From Pedobacter psychrotolerans (lineage in GTDB: Bacteria > Bacteroidota > Bacteroidia > Sphingobacteriales > Sphingobacteriaceae): a stretch of 64,000 nucleotides of DNA. The notes beneath the pieces are model-generated. The model saw only the letters and a list, made by a program, of their open reading frames with translations, made no database searches and was not told the DNA's origin. Location: positions 248,001 through 312,000 of the forward strand of contig NZ_SLWO01000006.1 of assembly GCF_004340665.1 (NCBI RefSeq). Direction: 5' to 3'. Shown here piece after piece: positions 45,958-54,970 of this stretch (its first letter is position 1; every line of letters starts with the position of its first letter). The position numbers were made by a program, and so were the translations under genes.

Positions 45958-46031
45958 ATAAAAATGCCCCGAAGATAGTCGAGGCGCTAAATGTTTTCAC
46001 AACGGAATAATCCTTATTGTGATTTGCTTTC
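45958..46031 (-). ncRNA. tracrRNA of the type II-C system
   Basis: The minus strand reads GAAAGCAAATCACAAT (46031-46016), identical at 15 of 16 bases to the end of the CRISPR repeat as written on the plus strand and therefore complementary to a crRNA transcribed from the minus strand. Next comes AAGGATTATTCCGTTGTG with a short nexus-like stem (GGA/TCC), an A-rich linker, then a 7-bp hairpin (GCCTCGA / TCGGGGC at 45985-45966) and TTTTTAT: an intrinsic terminator. A TACCTTTG -7 box lies just upstream. Length is about 74 nt. It is divergent from cas9, which starts 157 bp away, and co-directional with guaB. Ends are approximate. Confidence 0.88.
45959..45985 (-). terminator. Terminator hairpin of the tracrRNA
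   Basis: GCCTCGA pairs with TCGGGGC (one G-U), followed by TTTTTAT on the minus strand. It doubles as the 3' hairpin of the tracrRNA and insulates guaB. Confidence 0.75.
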
Positions 46032-46035
46032 AAGT

Positions 46036-46067
46036 CAAAGGTATAATTTATTTTAATATACAGCATA
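46036..46067 (-). promoter_or_regulatory. tracrRNA promoter
   Basis: Minus-strand TACCTTTG (46043-46036) is a perfect Bacteroidota -7 box; TATG at 46067-46064, 20 bp upstream, matches three of four bases of TTTG. Predicted start is at or just before the anti-repeat. Confidence 0.6.
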
Positions 46068-46105
46068 CGGGAAACCGTAATGAATTAAAAATAAATGAAT
46101 TTAAG

Positions 46106-46135
46106 TTTGAATATGATATTAACGATGTCGGTTTG
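46106..46135 (+). promoter_or_regulatory. Candidate cas9 promoter
   Basis: TTTG (46106-46109), 18 bp, TCGGTTTG (46128-46135), one mismatch from TAnnTTTG. The leader would be about 45 nt. Best candidate on this strand between the tracrRNA and cas9. Confidence 0.4.
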
Positions 46136-46187
46136 TTGGGATTGAAAAAATTAAACCAGATATTGTTAAAATATTAAAATAACGCTC

Positions 46188-49100
46188 ATGAAGAAAATAT
46201 TAGGACTTGATTTAGGAACAACATCTATTGGATTTGCATATATAAATGAAAGCGATGATTTCACAAATTCATCAATAGAAAAAATTGGTGTTCGTGTAAA
46301 TCCATTAACTACAGATGAACAAACCAATTTTGAAAAAGGCAAGCCTATTACTATTAATGCAGACAGAACATTAAAACGCGGAGCTAGAAGAACATTAGAT
46401 CGTTATCAACTTAGGCGTTCTAATTTAATTGATGCATTAGTTAAAGCTTATATCATTAATAATGATACCATCTTGGCCGAAGATGGAAAAAATACTACTC
46501 ATTCTACTTTTGCACTAAGGGCTAAATCTGCTGTTGAGAAAGTAGAAAAAGATGAGTTCGCCAGAATTCTATTAGCCATAAATAAAAAAAGAGGTTACAA
46601 AAGTAGTCGTAAGGCTAATAATGAAGATGAGGGCCAGGCAATTGATGGAATGTTAAATGCCAAAAAATTATATGATGAAAATCTAACTCCTGGTCAACTC
46701 TCTTATCAATTACTAAAAGAAGGAAAGAAACAATTGCCAGACTTTTATCGATCTGATTTACAAGCAGAACTTGATAAAGTGTGGGAATTTCAGAGACAAT
46801 TTTATCCTGAAATTTTAACAGATCAATTTAAAAAAGAGCTTATTGGAAAAGGGCAGAGAGCAACATCTGCTATTTTTTGGAAAACATACAATTTCAATAC
46901 TTCAGATATAAAAGGCAGTAGAGAAGAAAAAAAATTAAAAGCTTATCAATGGCGAAATAACTCGATCAGTCAACAATTAGATAAAGAAGAAGTTGCATAT
47001 GTAATTACGGAGATCAACAATAATTTAAATAATTCAAGCGGTTATCTTGGTGCAATTAGCGACAGAAGCAAAGAATTGTATTTTAACAAACAGACTGTTG
47101 GTCAGTACCTGTATAAACAAATTCAGGATAATCCACATATAAGATTAAAAAATCAAGTTTTCTACCGTCAGGATTATTTCGATGAGTTTGAAACCATTTG
47201 GGAAACACAATCAAAGTTTCATCCTGAGTTAACGGAAGAATTAAAAAAAGAAATTCGGGACATTATTATTTTTTATCAACGAAAATTAAAATCACAGAAA
47301 GGCCTAATAAGTTTTTGTGAATTTGAAAATAAAGAGATTGAGATTGATAGAAATGGACAAAAAGTTAAAAAAACTATTGGTTTAAAAGTTGCGCCGAAAT
47401 CTTCCCCCCTATTTCAAGAATTTAAGATTTGGCAGGTATTAAACAATGTGCTGATCAGAAAAAAAGGTAGTAAAAAACGTGTACTAAAAGATGCTAATCA
47501 AGAAGAAATTTTTAGCCTAAGCTTAGAAGATAAACAGACTTTGTTTAATGAATTAAACATCAAAGGAAATTTAAAAGCCAATAAGATTATCGAATTACTA
47601 GGCCGAGAGGCCAAAGAATGGGAAATCAATTATACTGAGATTGAAGGTAATCGAACCAATAAAGCTTTATATGAGGCATATTTTAAAATACTGGAAACAG
47701 AAGGCTATAATGAAGATTTATTAAAACTATCTGACAAAGATGAAATCAATATTACCGAACTAAGCACACCTGTTGCAGAAATTAAAGATATGGTTAAGCG
47801 TATTTTTGAAGTTTTAGAAATCGACCAAAATATTTTAGAATTCGATGCAGAGTTAGATGGCAAAGATTTTGAAAAACAAGCATCTTATCAATTGTGGCAC
47901 TTACTATATGCTTATGAGGGAGATAATTCTGCAAGCGGCAATGATAAATTGCACGAATTACTTGAGCAGAAGTATGGTTTTAAAAAAGAGCATGCTCAAA
48001 TTTTAGCTAATGTAAGTTTATCTGATGATTATGGAAACTTAAGTGCTAAAGCGATACGAAAAATCTATCCACATATAAAAGAATTACATTATGATAAGGC
48101 TTGCTTTCAAGCCGGATATAAACATTCTGCATCATCATTAACTAAAGAAGAAATTGCCAATCGACCATTAAAAGACAGGTTAGATTTACTAAAGAAAAAT
48201 AGCTTACGTAATCCTGTTGTAGAGAAAATCCTTAATCAGGTAGTTAATGTAGTAAATACTTTAATTGAAACGAACAGTGAAAAAGATGCAGATGGCAAAA
48301 TCATTAAATACTTCAAATTTGATGAAATAAGAATTGAGCTGGCCAGAGATTTAAAGAAAAATGCAAAAGAGCGGGCAGAAATGACCACAAATATCAATTC
48401 GGCAAAAATTGCTCACGAGAAAATTTTTAAACTATTACAAACAGAATTTGGCGTAAAAAACCCAACTAGAAATGATATTATTCGATATAAGCTTTATGAA
48501 GAATTAAAAAATAATGGGTATAAAGATCTATATACAAATACATATATCGCAAGAGAGATATTATTTAGCAAACAAGTGGACATTGAACATATTATTCCCC
48601 AATCTAAAGTATTTGATGATAGTTTTTCTAACAAAACTGTTGTATTTAGAAAAGACAATTTAGATAAAGGGAATAAAACAGCATACGATTATATCGACAG
48701 CAAATTCGGCAAAGAAAAACTAACTGATTTTGAACAGAGAATAGAATTTCTTTTTGAGCAAGGAAAAAAAAATAAAGAAGAAGGAATTTCTAAAGCAAAA
48801 TATCAAAAACTATTAAAACAAGAAGCCGAAATTGGTGACGGATTTATTGAACGTGATTTAAGAGATAGCCAGTACATTGCAAAGAAAGCAAGAAACATGC
48901 TTTATGAAATTTGTAGAATTGTTACGCCTACAACCGGAAGTATAACTGATAAACTTCGATCAGACTGGGATTTAATCAATATTATGCAAGAACTCAATTT
49001 CGATAAATTTAAGAAATTGGGTTTAACTGAACAGGTTGAAAAAAAAGATGGCAGTTTTAAAGAACGTATTATTGATTGGAGTAAACGCAACGACCATCGG

Positions 49101-50462
49101 CACCATGCCATGGATGCCTTAACTATTGCTTTTACGAAACAAAGCCACATTCAATACCTCAATTTTTTAAATGCCAGAAAAAACGAAAATCACAAAGAAC
49201 ATAACGCCATTATTGGTATTGAGGGAAAAGAAACTACTTGGAAATACGATGATGATGGAAACAAGAAACGCATATTTAAGTTACCACTATCCAATTTTAG
49301 AGAAGAAGCCAAAAAGCATTTAGAAAACATATTAGTTTCTCACAAGGCAAAAAACAAGGTTGTTACCAAAAACAAGAATAAAACTAAATCTGCCAAAGGC
49401 GAAAAAACAAAAATTGAATTAACACCAAGAGGGCAACTACATAAAGAAACGGTTTATGGAAAGTATCAATACTACGTTAGCAAAGAAGAGAAAATAGGAA
49501 TTAAATTTGATCAGAACACAATCAACAAAATATCTAACCCAAATTATAAAAAGCTTCTATTACAGCGTTTAGCAGAATATGGTAACGATCCTAAAAAGGC
49601 ATTTACGGGGAAAAATGTTTTAAGTAAAAATCCAATTTATTTAAATGATGCTAAAACCGAAATCTTACCAGAAACAGTAAAACTAATCTGGTTAAAGGAT
49701 GATTACTCAATAAGAAAAGACATCACACCTGATAATTTTAAGGACACTAAAGTTGTTGATAAAATTTTAGATGAGGGTGTAAAGCGCATTTTAAAAGAGA
49801 GATTAGCAGAATACAATAACAATCCGAAAGAAGCTTTTTCTGATTTAGATAAAAATCCAATTTGGCTGAATAAGGAAAAGAGCATTTCGATTAAAAAGGT
49901 TAAGATTAGTGGCGTTAACAATGTAGAAGCTTTACATTATAAAAAAGATCATTTAGGTAATAGGATTTTAGATGAAAATGAAAAACCGATTCTAGTAGAT
50001 TTTGTGAGTACTGGAAATAACCATCATGTAGCGATTTATAAAGACGAAAAAGGAAACTTACAAGAAAGAGTGGTTTCTCTATTTGAAGCTATTCAGTTGG
50101 TAAATGCTGGAGAACCTATAATAACTAAAGATTATAACCAAGGTTTAGGATGGCAATTTTTATTTACTATGAAACAAAATGAATACTTTATTTTCCCTAA
50201 TGAACAAACTGGTTTTGATCCTAAAAGTATTGATTTATTAGATCCTAAAAACAATAAGGAAATTAGCCCTAACCTATTTAGAGTACAGAAAATTGCGGCA
50301 AAAAATTATTTTTTCAGACATCATTTAGAGACTACAGTTGAAGAAAGGAAAGAGTTAAAAGATACAACCTACAAACCCCAATTAGGATTAAATGCCATTT
50401 CAAAAATTATTAAGGTTCGCATAAACCATATTGGCCAGATTGTTAAAATAGGAGAATATTAA
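46188..50462 (+). CDS. cas9: CRISPR-associated endonuclease Cas9, type II-C
   Basis: 1424 residues, within the range of the large Bacteroidota II-C proteins. RuvC-I is KKILGLDLGTTSIGFAYI (Asp8). The Arg-rich bridge helix is ADRTLKRGARRTLDRYQLRR (~64). RuvC-II is EIRIELARDLKKNA (Glu717). The HNH domain has VDIEHIIPQSKVFDD (His801) and KTVVFRKDNLDKGN. RuvC-III is NDHRHHAMDALTIAFT (His970, Asp976). All catalytic residues are present, so double-strand cleavage is expected. A tandem ~78-residue duplication lies near the C-terminus (RLAEYGNDPKKAF ~1126; RLAEYNNNPKEAF ~1204), in the presumed PAM-side region. No csn2 or cas4 accompanies it. The following gene is 239 bp away and is not cas1 but mod. 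Confidence 0.97.
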   Translation: MKKILGLDLGTTSIGFAYINESDDFTNSSIEKIGVRVNPLTTDEQTNFEKGKPITINADRTLKRGARRTLDRYQLRRSNLIDALVKAYIINNDTILAEDGKNTTHSTFALRAKSAVEKVEKDEFARILLAINKKRGYKSSRKANNEDEGQAIDGMLNAKKLYDENLTPGQLSYQLLKEGKKQLPDFYRSDLQAELDKVWEFQRQFYPEILTDQFKKELIGKGQRATSAIFWKTYNFNTSDIKGSREEKKLKAYQWRNNSISQQLDKEEVAYVITEINNNLNNSSGYLGAISDRSKELYFNKQTVGQYLYKQIQDNPHIRLKNQVFYRQDYFDEFETIWETQSKFHPELTEELKKEIRDIIIFYQRKLKSQKGLISFCEFENKEIEIDRNGQKVKKTIGLKVAPKSSPLFQEFKIWQVLNNVLIRKKGSKKRVLKDANQEEIFSLSLEDKQTLFNELNIKGNLKANKIIELLGREAKEWEINYTEIEGNRTNKALYEAYFKILETEGYNEDLLKLSDKDEINITELSTPVAEIKDMVKRIFEVLEIDQNILEFDAELDGKDFEKQASYQLWHLLYAYEGDNSASGNDKLHELLEQKYGFKKEHAQILANVSLSDDYGNLSAKAIRKIYPHIKELHYDKACFQAGYKHSASSLTKEEIANRPLKDRLDLLKKNSLRNPVVEKILNQVVNVVNTLIETNSEKDADGKIIKYFKFDEIRIELARDLKKNAKERAEMTTNINSAKIAHEKIFKLLQTEFGVKNPTRNDIIRYKLYEELKNNGYKDLYTNTYIAREILFSKQVDIEHIIPQSKVFDDSFSNKTVVFRKDNLDKGNKTAYDYIDSKFGKEKLTDFEQRIEFLFEQGKKNKEEGISKAKYQKLLKQEAEIGDGFIERDLRDSQYIAKKARNMLYEICRIVTPTTGSITDKLRSDWDLINIMQELNFDKFKKLGLTEQVEKKDGSFKERIIDWSKRNDHRHHAMDALTIAFTKQSHIQYLNFLNARKNENHKEHNAIIGIEGKETTWKYDDDGNKKRIFKLPLSNFREEAKKHLENILVSHKAKNKVVTKNKNKTKSAKGEKTKIELTPRGQLHKETVYGKYQYYVSKEEKIGIKFDQNTINKISNPNYKKLLLQRLAEYGNDPKKAFTGKNVLSKNPIYLNDAKTEILPETVKLIWLKDDYSIRKDITPDNFKDTKVVDKILDEGVKRILKERLAEYNNNPKEAFSDLDKNPIWLNKEKSISIKKVKISGVNNVEALHYKKDHLGNRILDENEKPILVDFVSTGNNHHVAIYKDEKGNLQERVVSLFEAIQLVNAGEPIITKDYNQGLGWQFLFTMKQNEYFIFPNEQTGFDPKSIDLLDPKNNKEISPNLFRVQKIAAKNYFFRHHLETTVEERKELKDTTYKPQLGLNAISKIIKVRINHIGQIVKIGEY

Positions 50463-50525
50463 TCATTAAACACATCAGAACATAATTAAAATATAAATAG
50501 CAAACCACTCCTAAAACTTCTTCCA

Positions 50526-50667
50526 CAGAAAAACCGCGAATTTCGACGAGGGAAGATTTAATCAGAATGGTTGCACCTGGAAACAGGTGTTTCCTATGCT
50601 TTTGAATGCGCTCGGTTCTTCGCGGTACCATCTGTCGTATGCTTAAGCGAAGGGCCACCTTTTTCTG
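50526..50667. repeat. Structured ~140-bp palindromic element between cas9 and mod
   Basis: Ends are inverted (CAGAAAAA 50526-50533; TTTTTCTG 50660-50667). Nested arms inside are CCGCGAA/TTCGCGG, CGAG/CTCG and GGAA/TTCC, with a central CACCTG-GAAA-CAGGTG hairpin (50574-50589); a GCTTAAGC palindrome sits near the right end. This order of arms would let either strand fold into one long branched hairpin. It is locally GC-richer than its flanks. It may be a MITE-like insertion, a dispersed repeat or a structured RNA; I cannot tell which. The minus-strand frame across it (71 codons) looks non-coding. Confidence 0.55.
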
Positions 50668-50693
50668 GGTGTTTAATTTAAAACATTAAACCC
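50667..50693. promoter_or_regulatory. Inverted repeat directly upstream of mod
   Basis: GGGTGTTTAAT and ATTAAACCC pair around a 7-nt loop, ending 9 bp before the mod ATG. It could be an operator or a leader hairpin; no T-tract follows. Confidence 0.35.
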
Positions 50694-50701
50694 TAACGCT
50701 A

Positions 50702-52351
50702 ATGCCCTCACTACACTGGATCGGAAAAGAAAAGGTTATCAATCACCATCATGATATACCTTTCAAAGTTTTAAACAAACAATATACCTTCAATGCTGAT
50801 GATGAAAATCATTACAATGAAAGTAAAATCATTCACGGCGACAACCTCGAAGCACTTAAGGCTCTCCTACCTGAATACGAAGGTAAAGTGAAATGCATCT
50901 ACATCGATCCGCCCTATAATACAGGCAAAGATGCTTGGAAATACAACGACAGAGTAGAACATCCTACCATTAAGAAATGGCTTGATCACGTAGTTGGAAA
51001 GGAAGGCGAAGACCTCTCCAGGCACGATAAGTGGCTTTGCATGATGTACCCCAGAATTAAGCTTTTACAAAAACTCTTGTCGAAGGATGGAGTAATATAT
51101 ATTTCAATAGACGATCATGAAGTATTCAACCTTAAATTAATCCTCAATGAAATTTTTGGATTAAATAATTTTATTGGAAATATTATTTGGGAAACTGCTA
51201 CAGACCACAACCCAAGGCAGATTTCAGTTGAACATGAATACGTACTTTGCTACGCTAAAAATAAAACACTTCAAAAGGAATGGTTCACAAAATCACAGGC
51301 TGCCGAAACTATCCAGTCGAAATACGATGACTTAAAAGTAAAATATTTATCTGATACCATTAAAATTCAAGCTGAACTTAGAAAATGGATTAAATCAAAT
51401 AAGTCGAAGTTAAATCTAGTCGAACATTATGATAATGTTGATCAGAAGGGGGTTTTCCATGATGCAGATGTAGCTAACACAAAATTTGGAGGTTATGCTT
51501 ATGAGATTTTACATCCTACTACAGGCAAACCTTGCAAAATCCCAGAAAAAGGATTTAGGTTTCCTGAAGAAACCATGAAATCATTAATAGCAAATGATGA
51601 CATTATGTTTGGCGATGATGAAAATACATTAATCAAACCAAAAAAAAGGATAGAAAATGTTAAGGATAGATTGAGAAGCGTAGTTTATGAGGATGGAAGA
51701 GCATCCACAAAAGATCTGGAATCGATGTTTCAAAAGGAAATATTTAAAAATCCTAAGTCGGAAACCGTAGTTAGAAGATTAATTAGTTTCTGTACCGATT
51801 CCAACTCCATCATCCTCGATAGCTTCGCTGGTAGTGGAACAACTGCACACGCCGTGCTCAACCTCAATCAACAAGATGGAGGAAACCGCAAATTCATTCT
51901 CATAGAAATGGAAAAGTATGCAGAAAGTATCACTGCAGAAAGGGTTAAAAGAGTAATTAATGGTTATGCGAATAAAACCGGAACTGGAGGTTCTTTTTCT
52001 TACTACAGCCTGGGCGAATCACTATTTACTGGCGAAAATAACGAATACCTTAACGAAGCCGTTGGCATAGATAAAATAAGAAATTACGTTTGGTATAGCG
52101 AAACCAGAAGTCCTTTATTGAACGACATCCATATCGACCATCCCTTTCTTGGAAAGCATCAGGGTACAGCCTATTACCTCCTTTACCACGCAAAAGAATT
52201 TTCTTCGCTGGATTATCAAACACTGGAAACCATAAATATTCAGGCTGATCAATATATCATTTACGCAGATAACTGCCTGCTATCAAAAGAATTCTTGCTT
52301 AATCATCATATCATTTTCAAAAAAATACCAAGAGACATTAGCCGCTTTTAA
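50702..52351 (+). CDS. mod: Type III restriction-modification DNA methyltransferase (Mod)
   Basis: 549 residues. It should methylate adenine N6 in an asymmetric site and provide sequence recognition for the Mod-Res complex. Motif IV comes first (YIDPPYNTGKD, Asp69-Tyr72), then a ~300-residue region holding the target recognition domain, then motif I (LDSFAGSGTTAHAV, Phe375-Gly379) and GGNRKFILIEMEKYAESIT: the beta-class order of type III Mod enzymes. The start (MPSLHWIGKEKVINHHHDIP) is typical of the family. The length is slightly short of EcoP-type Mod (~640). An 8-base A run near 51650 is the only homopolymer noted. The res ATG is 3 bp after its stop. It sits unexpectedly between cas9 and cas1. 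Confidence 0.92.
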   Translation: MPSLHWIGKEKVINHHHDIPFKVLNKQYTFNADDENHYNESKIIHGDNLEALKALLPEYEGKVKCIYIDPPYNTGKDAWKYNDRVEHPTIKKWLDHVVGKEGEDLSRHDKWLCMMYPRIKLLQKLLSKDGVIYISIDDHEVFNLKLILNEIFGLNNFIGNIIWETATDHNPRQISVEHEYVLCYAKNKTLQKEWFTKSQAAETIQSKYDDLKVKYLSDTIKIQAELRKWIKSNKSKLNLVEHYDNVDQKGVFHDADVANTKFGGYAYEILHPTTGKPCKIPEKGFRFPEETMKSLIANDDIMFGDDENTLIKPKKRIENVKDRLRSVVYEDGRASTKDLESMFQKEIFKNPKSETVVRRLISFCTDSNSIILDSFAGSGTTAHAVLNLNQQDGGNRKFILIEMEKYAESITAERVKRVINGYANKTGTGGSFSYYSLGESLFTGENNEYLNEAVGIDKIRNYVWYSETRSPLLNDIHIDHPFLGKHQGTAYYLLYHAKEFSSLDYQTLETINIQADQYIIYADNCLLSKEFLLNHHIIFKKIPRDISRF

Positions 52352-52353
52352 TT

Positions 52354-54969
52354 ATGGAACTGAAAAACTATCAAAGTAAGGTTATTCAAGATTTGGAAAC
52401 TTATTTAAATTACATCAAGCAATATAAAAAAACGGATCAATCGTTCAACCAGTTCTGGGAAGATCGGATTGGTAGCTACAACGCCTTAACTGGCGAAGGT
52501 ATGCAGCCTTACAAAAATACTATTCCAAATGCAGCAAATGTGTGTATAAAAGTTCCAACGGCTGGTGGCAAAACTTTTATTGCCTGTAATGCACTTCATA
52601 CTGTTTTTAGCGCTTATCCATTAAGCATGCCAAAAGTGGTAGTCTGGTTGGTTCCGTGGAGTAATCTGCTCGATCAAACCGTAGCTGCGCTTAGCAGTCC
52701 AGACCACCCTTACCGACAAAAACTGAACAGTCTTTTTAACCACCGGGTAGAAATTTATCAGAAGAAAGATTTGCTACAAGGCGCAAACTTCAACCCATCA
52801 ATTGTACAAAAACAGCTTTCTATTTTTGTAATGAGTTTCGCCAGTTTAAGGGCAAAAAATAAAGAAGATCGAAAAGTTTACCAGGAAAATGGACAACTGG
52901 CTTCATTTGCTTCTTTTTTCAAGAGTAGTCATCATTTTCAGGATGATACCGAAGAAACCTCGCTAATTAATGTCATCAGAAATCTTCAGCCTGTGGTTGT
53001 GGTGGATGAAAGTCATAATGCAGAAAGCGCACTGAGTATAGACATGCTAAGGGCGCTGAATCCATCTTTTGTACTCGACTTAACTGCTACGCCCAAAAAT
53101 AACAGCAACATTATCAGTATGGTGCCGGCAATTGAGCTAAAGAAGGAAAACATGGTAAAATTACCAGTAATCGTTTATAATCATCACGACCGAACAGCGG
53201 TGGTAAACAGTGCATTTCATTTGCAAAGAAGGCTAGAGTTGCTGGCCGTTGAGCAGGAAAAAACTGGCGGAAGATATATTAGGCCTATTGTATTATTTCA
53301 GGCTCAGCCCAACACAGGCGATGAAAATGTAACTTATGAGAAATTAAAAAAACAACTAATTTCAATTGGCATTCCTGAAAATCAAGTCAAAATTAAAACA
53401 GCTACTATGGATGAATTGAAGGGAATAGACCTCATGTCTAGCACCTGTGAAGTTCGTTTCATCATTACCATTAATGCACTAAAAGAAGGTTGGGACTGTC
53501 CTTTTGCCTACATTTTAGCGTCTCTTGCCGATAAGTCTTCTGCTGTGGATGTCGAGCAGATTCTGGGTAGAGTACTGCGGCAACCTTATGTTCAAAAACA
53601 TAAAAATTACCTTTTGAATGTATCTTATGTACTAACGGCATCGGTCAAATTTAATGACACCTTACAAAGTATCGTAAAAGGCTTACAGTCATCAGGCTTT
53701 AGCGATAATGATTATCGTGGTGTCGATATGATGGAGCGTATGGATAATTCGGAGCAGATCATCATCGAAAATAAACAGCTCAATTTAACAGATACTGTAG
53801 ACATTGAAACAGAAATCGACCTTCAAAACCTGAATTTTGATAAAGCATCGGTCATCGAACCCGTTGTCAATCATATTGAAAAGGTCGCTTTTGAACAAAG
53901 TGAAACCATGCAACAACTTATTGCTAGTCAAAAAACACAAATAAATGATGATCATATTTTCGAAGAAATGGGCGAAAAGATTAGACGTTACCGATTAATT
54001 GAACAGCATAAAAAACACTTAATCGATTTAAAACTACCTAAATTTTACCTGCACACCACACAGAACAGTTTGTTTAGCACTGGAAAAATTAGTTTAAGTC
54101 AGGAACCCTTATTAAATCAGTTTAAGTTAAGCAACGAGGATATTAAGATAGATTTTAACACCACTTCATCCGATTTATATAAAGTAGATCTTGAAGAAGT
54201 TGGAAAAAATGATTTCGATGCCCGCTTTTCTAAAATTGAAGATTTGATGTTTAGAGAACCAGTGGTTGCCTACATCATGTCTAAACCTCCGGAGCGACAA
54301 ATAAAAGATATTGTACATCAGCTGATGAAAATTATCGGAGATATGTACCCTATCCCCGATCAGGAAATAAGACTCTATATTGAAAGGGTGCTGTCCTCTC
54401 TTAATCCAGAACAGTTGCAGGATATTTTAACCCGAAAGGATGATTATTCAAAGAAAATTAAAGCAAGAATAAAACACCATGCAGATGGCTATGCCGAACA
54501 ACGATTTAATGACATGATTAAACTCGGCAAAATAAATACCGAACCTGCATGGACATTTCCCGAACAAACTGTACCTGGTAATGTGGGTGCTTCTATCAGC
54601 AAATCACTTTATGAACGGGAAGGAACAATGAATGGTTTTGAGACTACTGTAATATCTGCAGTTTCTGCACTGCAGAATATTGTTTTCTGGCATCGCAATT
54701 TAAGTAAAGGAAAAGGTTTTAATATCAATGGTTTTAAATCAAACCACTATCCTGACTTTATTTTATATACCAAATCTGGAAGAATTATCCTGCTGGAAAC
54801 AAAAGGCGATGATAGAGATAATTCTGATAGTAGATCTAAATGCAGGTTAGGAAATAAATGGGCAGAATTGGCTGGTGAGAAATTTAACTACTTTATGGTC
54901 TTTGAACAAAACCAAATTGAAGGCGCTTTCAGTATAAATAAATCGATTGAATTGATAAAGGAGCTGTAA
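52354..54969 (+). CDS. res: Type III restriction endonuclease subunit (Res)
   Basis: 871 residues. A superfamily 2 helicase core plus nuclease. Walker A is in VPTAGGKTFIACNA (Ala70-Thr74), motif II VVVDESHNAES (Asp218-His221, DESH), motif III LTATPKN, and motifs V-VI INALKEGWDCPFAYILAS and VEQILGRVLRQPY (~405). The C-terminal nuclease has YPDFILYTKSGRIILLETK with Asp801 and Glu815-Thr-Lys817, a PD-(D/E)xK site. With Mod it should cut DNA about 25 bp from unmodified inversely oriented sites after ATP-driven translocation or sliding. Slightly shorter than EcoP15I Res (~970). Only one base separates its stop from the cas1 ATG, so expression with cas1-cas2 is very likely coupled. Confidence 0.92.
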   Translation: MELKNYQSKVIQDLETYLNYIKQYKKTDQSFNQFWEDRIGSYNALTGEGMQPYKNTIPNAANVCIKVPTAGGKTFIACNALHTVFSAYPLSMPKVVVWLVPWSNLLDQTVAALSSPDHPYRQKLNSLFNHRVEIYQKKDLLQGANFNPSIVQKQLSIFVMSFASLRAKNKEDRKVYQENGQLASFASFFKSSHHFQDDTEETSLINVIRNLQPVVVVDESHNAESALSIDMLRALNPSFVLDLTATPKNNSNIISMVPAIELKKENMVKLPVIVYNHHDRTAVVNSAFHLQRRLELLAVEQEKTGGRYIRPIVLFQAQPNTGDENVTYEKLKKQLISIGIPENQVKIKTATMDELKGIDLMSSTCEVRFIITINALKEGWDCPFAYILASLADKSSAVDVEQILGRVLRQPYVQKHKNYLLNVSYVLTASVKFNDTLQSIVKGLQSSGFSDNDYRGVDMMERMDNSEQIIIENKQLNLTDTVDIETEIDLQNLNFDKASVIEPVVNHIEKVAFEQSETMQQLIASQKTQINDDHIFEEMGEKIRRYRLIEQHKKHLIDLKLPKFYLHTTQNSLFSTGKISLSQEPLLNQFKLSNEDIKIDFNTTSSDLYKVDLEEVGKNDFDARFSKIEDLMFREPVVAYIMSKPPERQIKDIVHQLMKIIGDMYPIPDQEIRLYIERVLSSLNPEQLQDILTRKDDYSKKIKARIKHHADGYAEQRFNDMIKLGKINTEPAWTFPEQTVPGNVGASISKSLYEREGTMNGFETTVISAVSALQNIVFWHRNLSKGKGFNINGFKSNHYPDFILYTKSGRIILLETKGDDRDNSDSRSKCRLGNKWAELAGEKFNYFMVFEQNQIEGAFSINKSIELIKEL

Positions 54970-54970
54970 A

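Noticed and set aside
45863..46066. 68-codon N-terminal extension of the guaB frame
   Set aside because: It runs through the guaB -7 box and the whole tracrRNA; canonical IMP dehydrogenase starts at the Met at 45862.
50463..50520. A second anti-repeat (AGCAAACCAC) after cas9
   Set aside because: Only a short interrupted match to the repeat; the one at 46016-46031 is far better and has promoter and terminator.
50443..50658. 71-codon minus-strand frame between cas9 and mod
   Set aside because: It covers the palindromic element and the 3' end of cas9, and has no protein-like character.
51640..51660. A-run in mod as a phase-variation tract
   Set aside because: Only about eight A residues, gene is in frame, and Lys-rich codons explain it; too short to claim switching.
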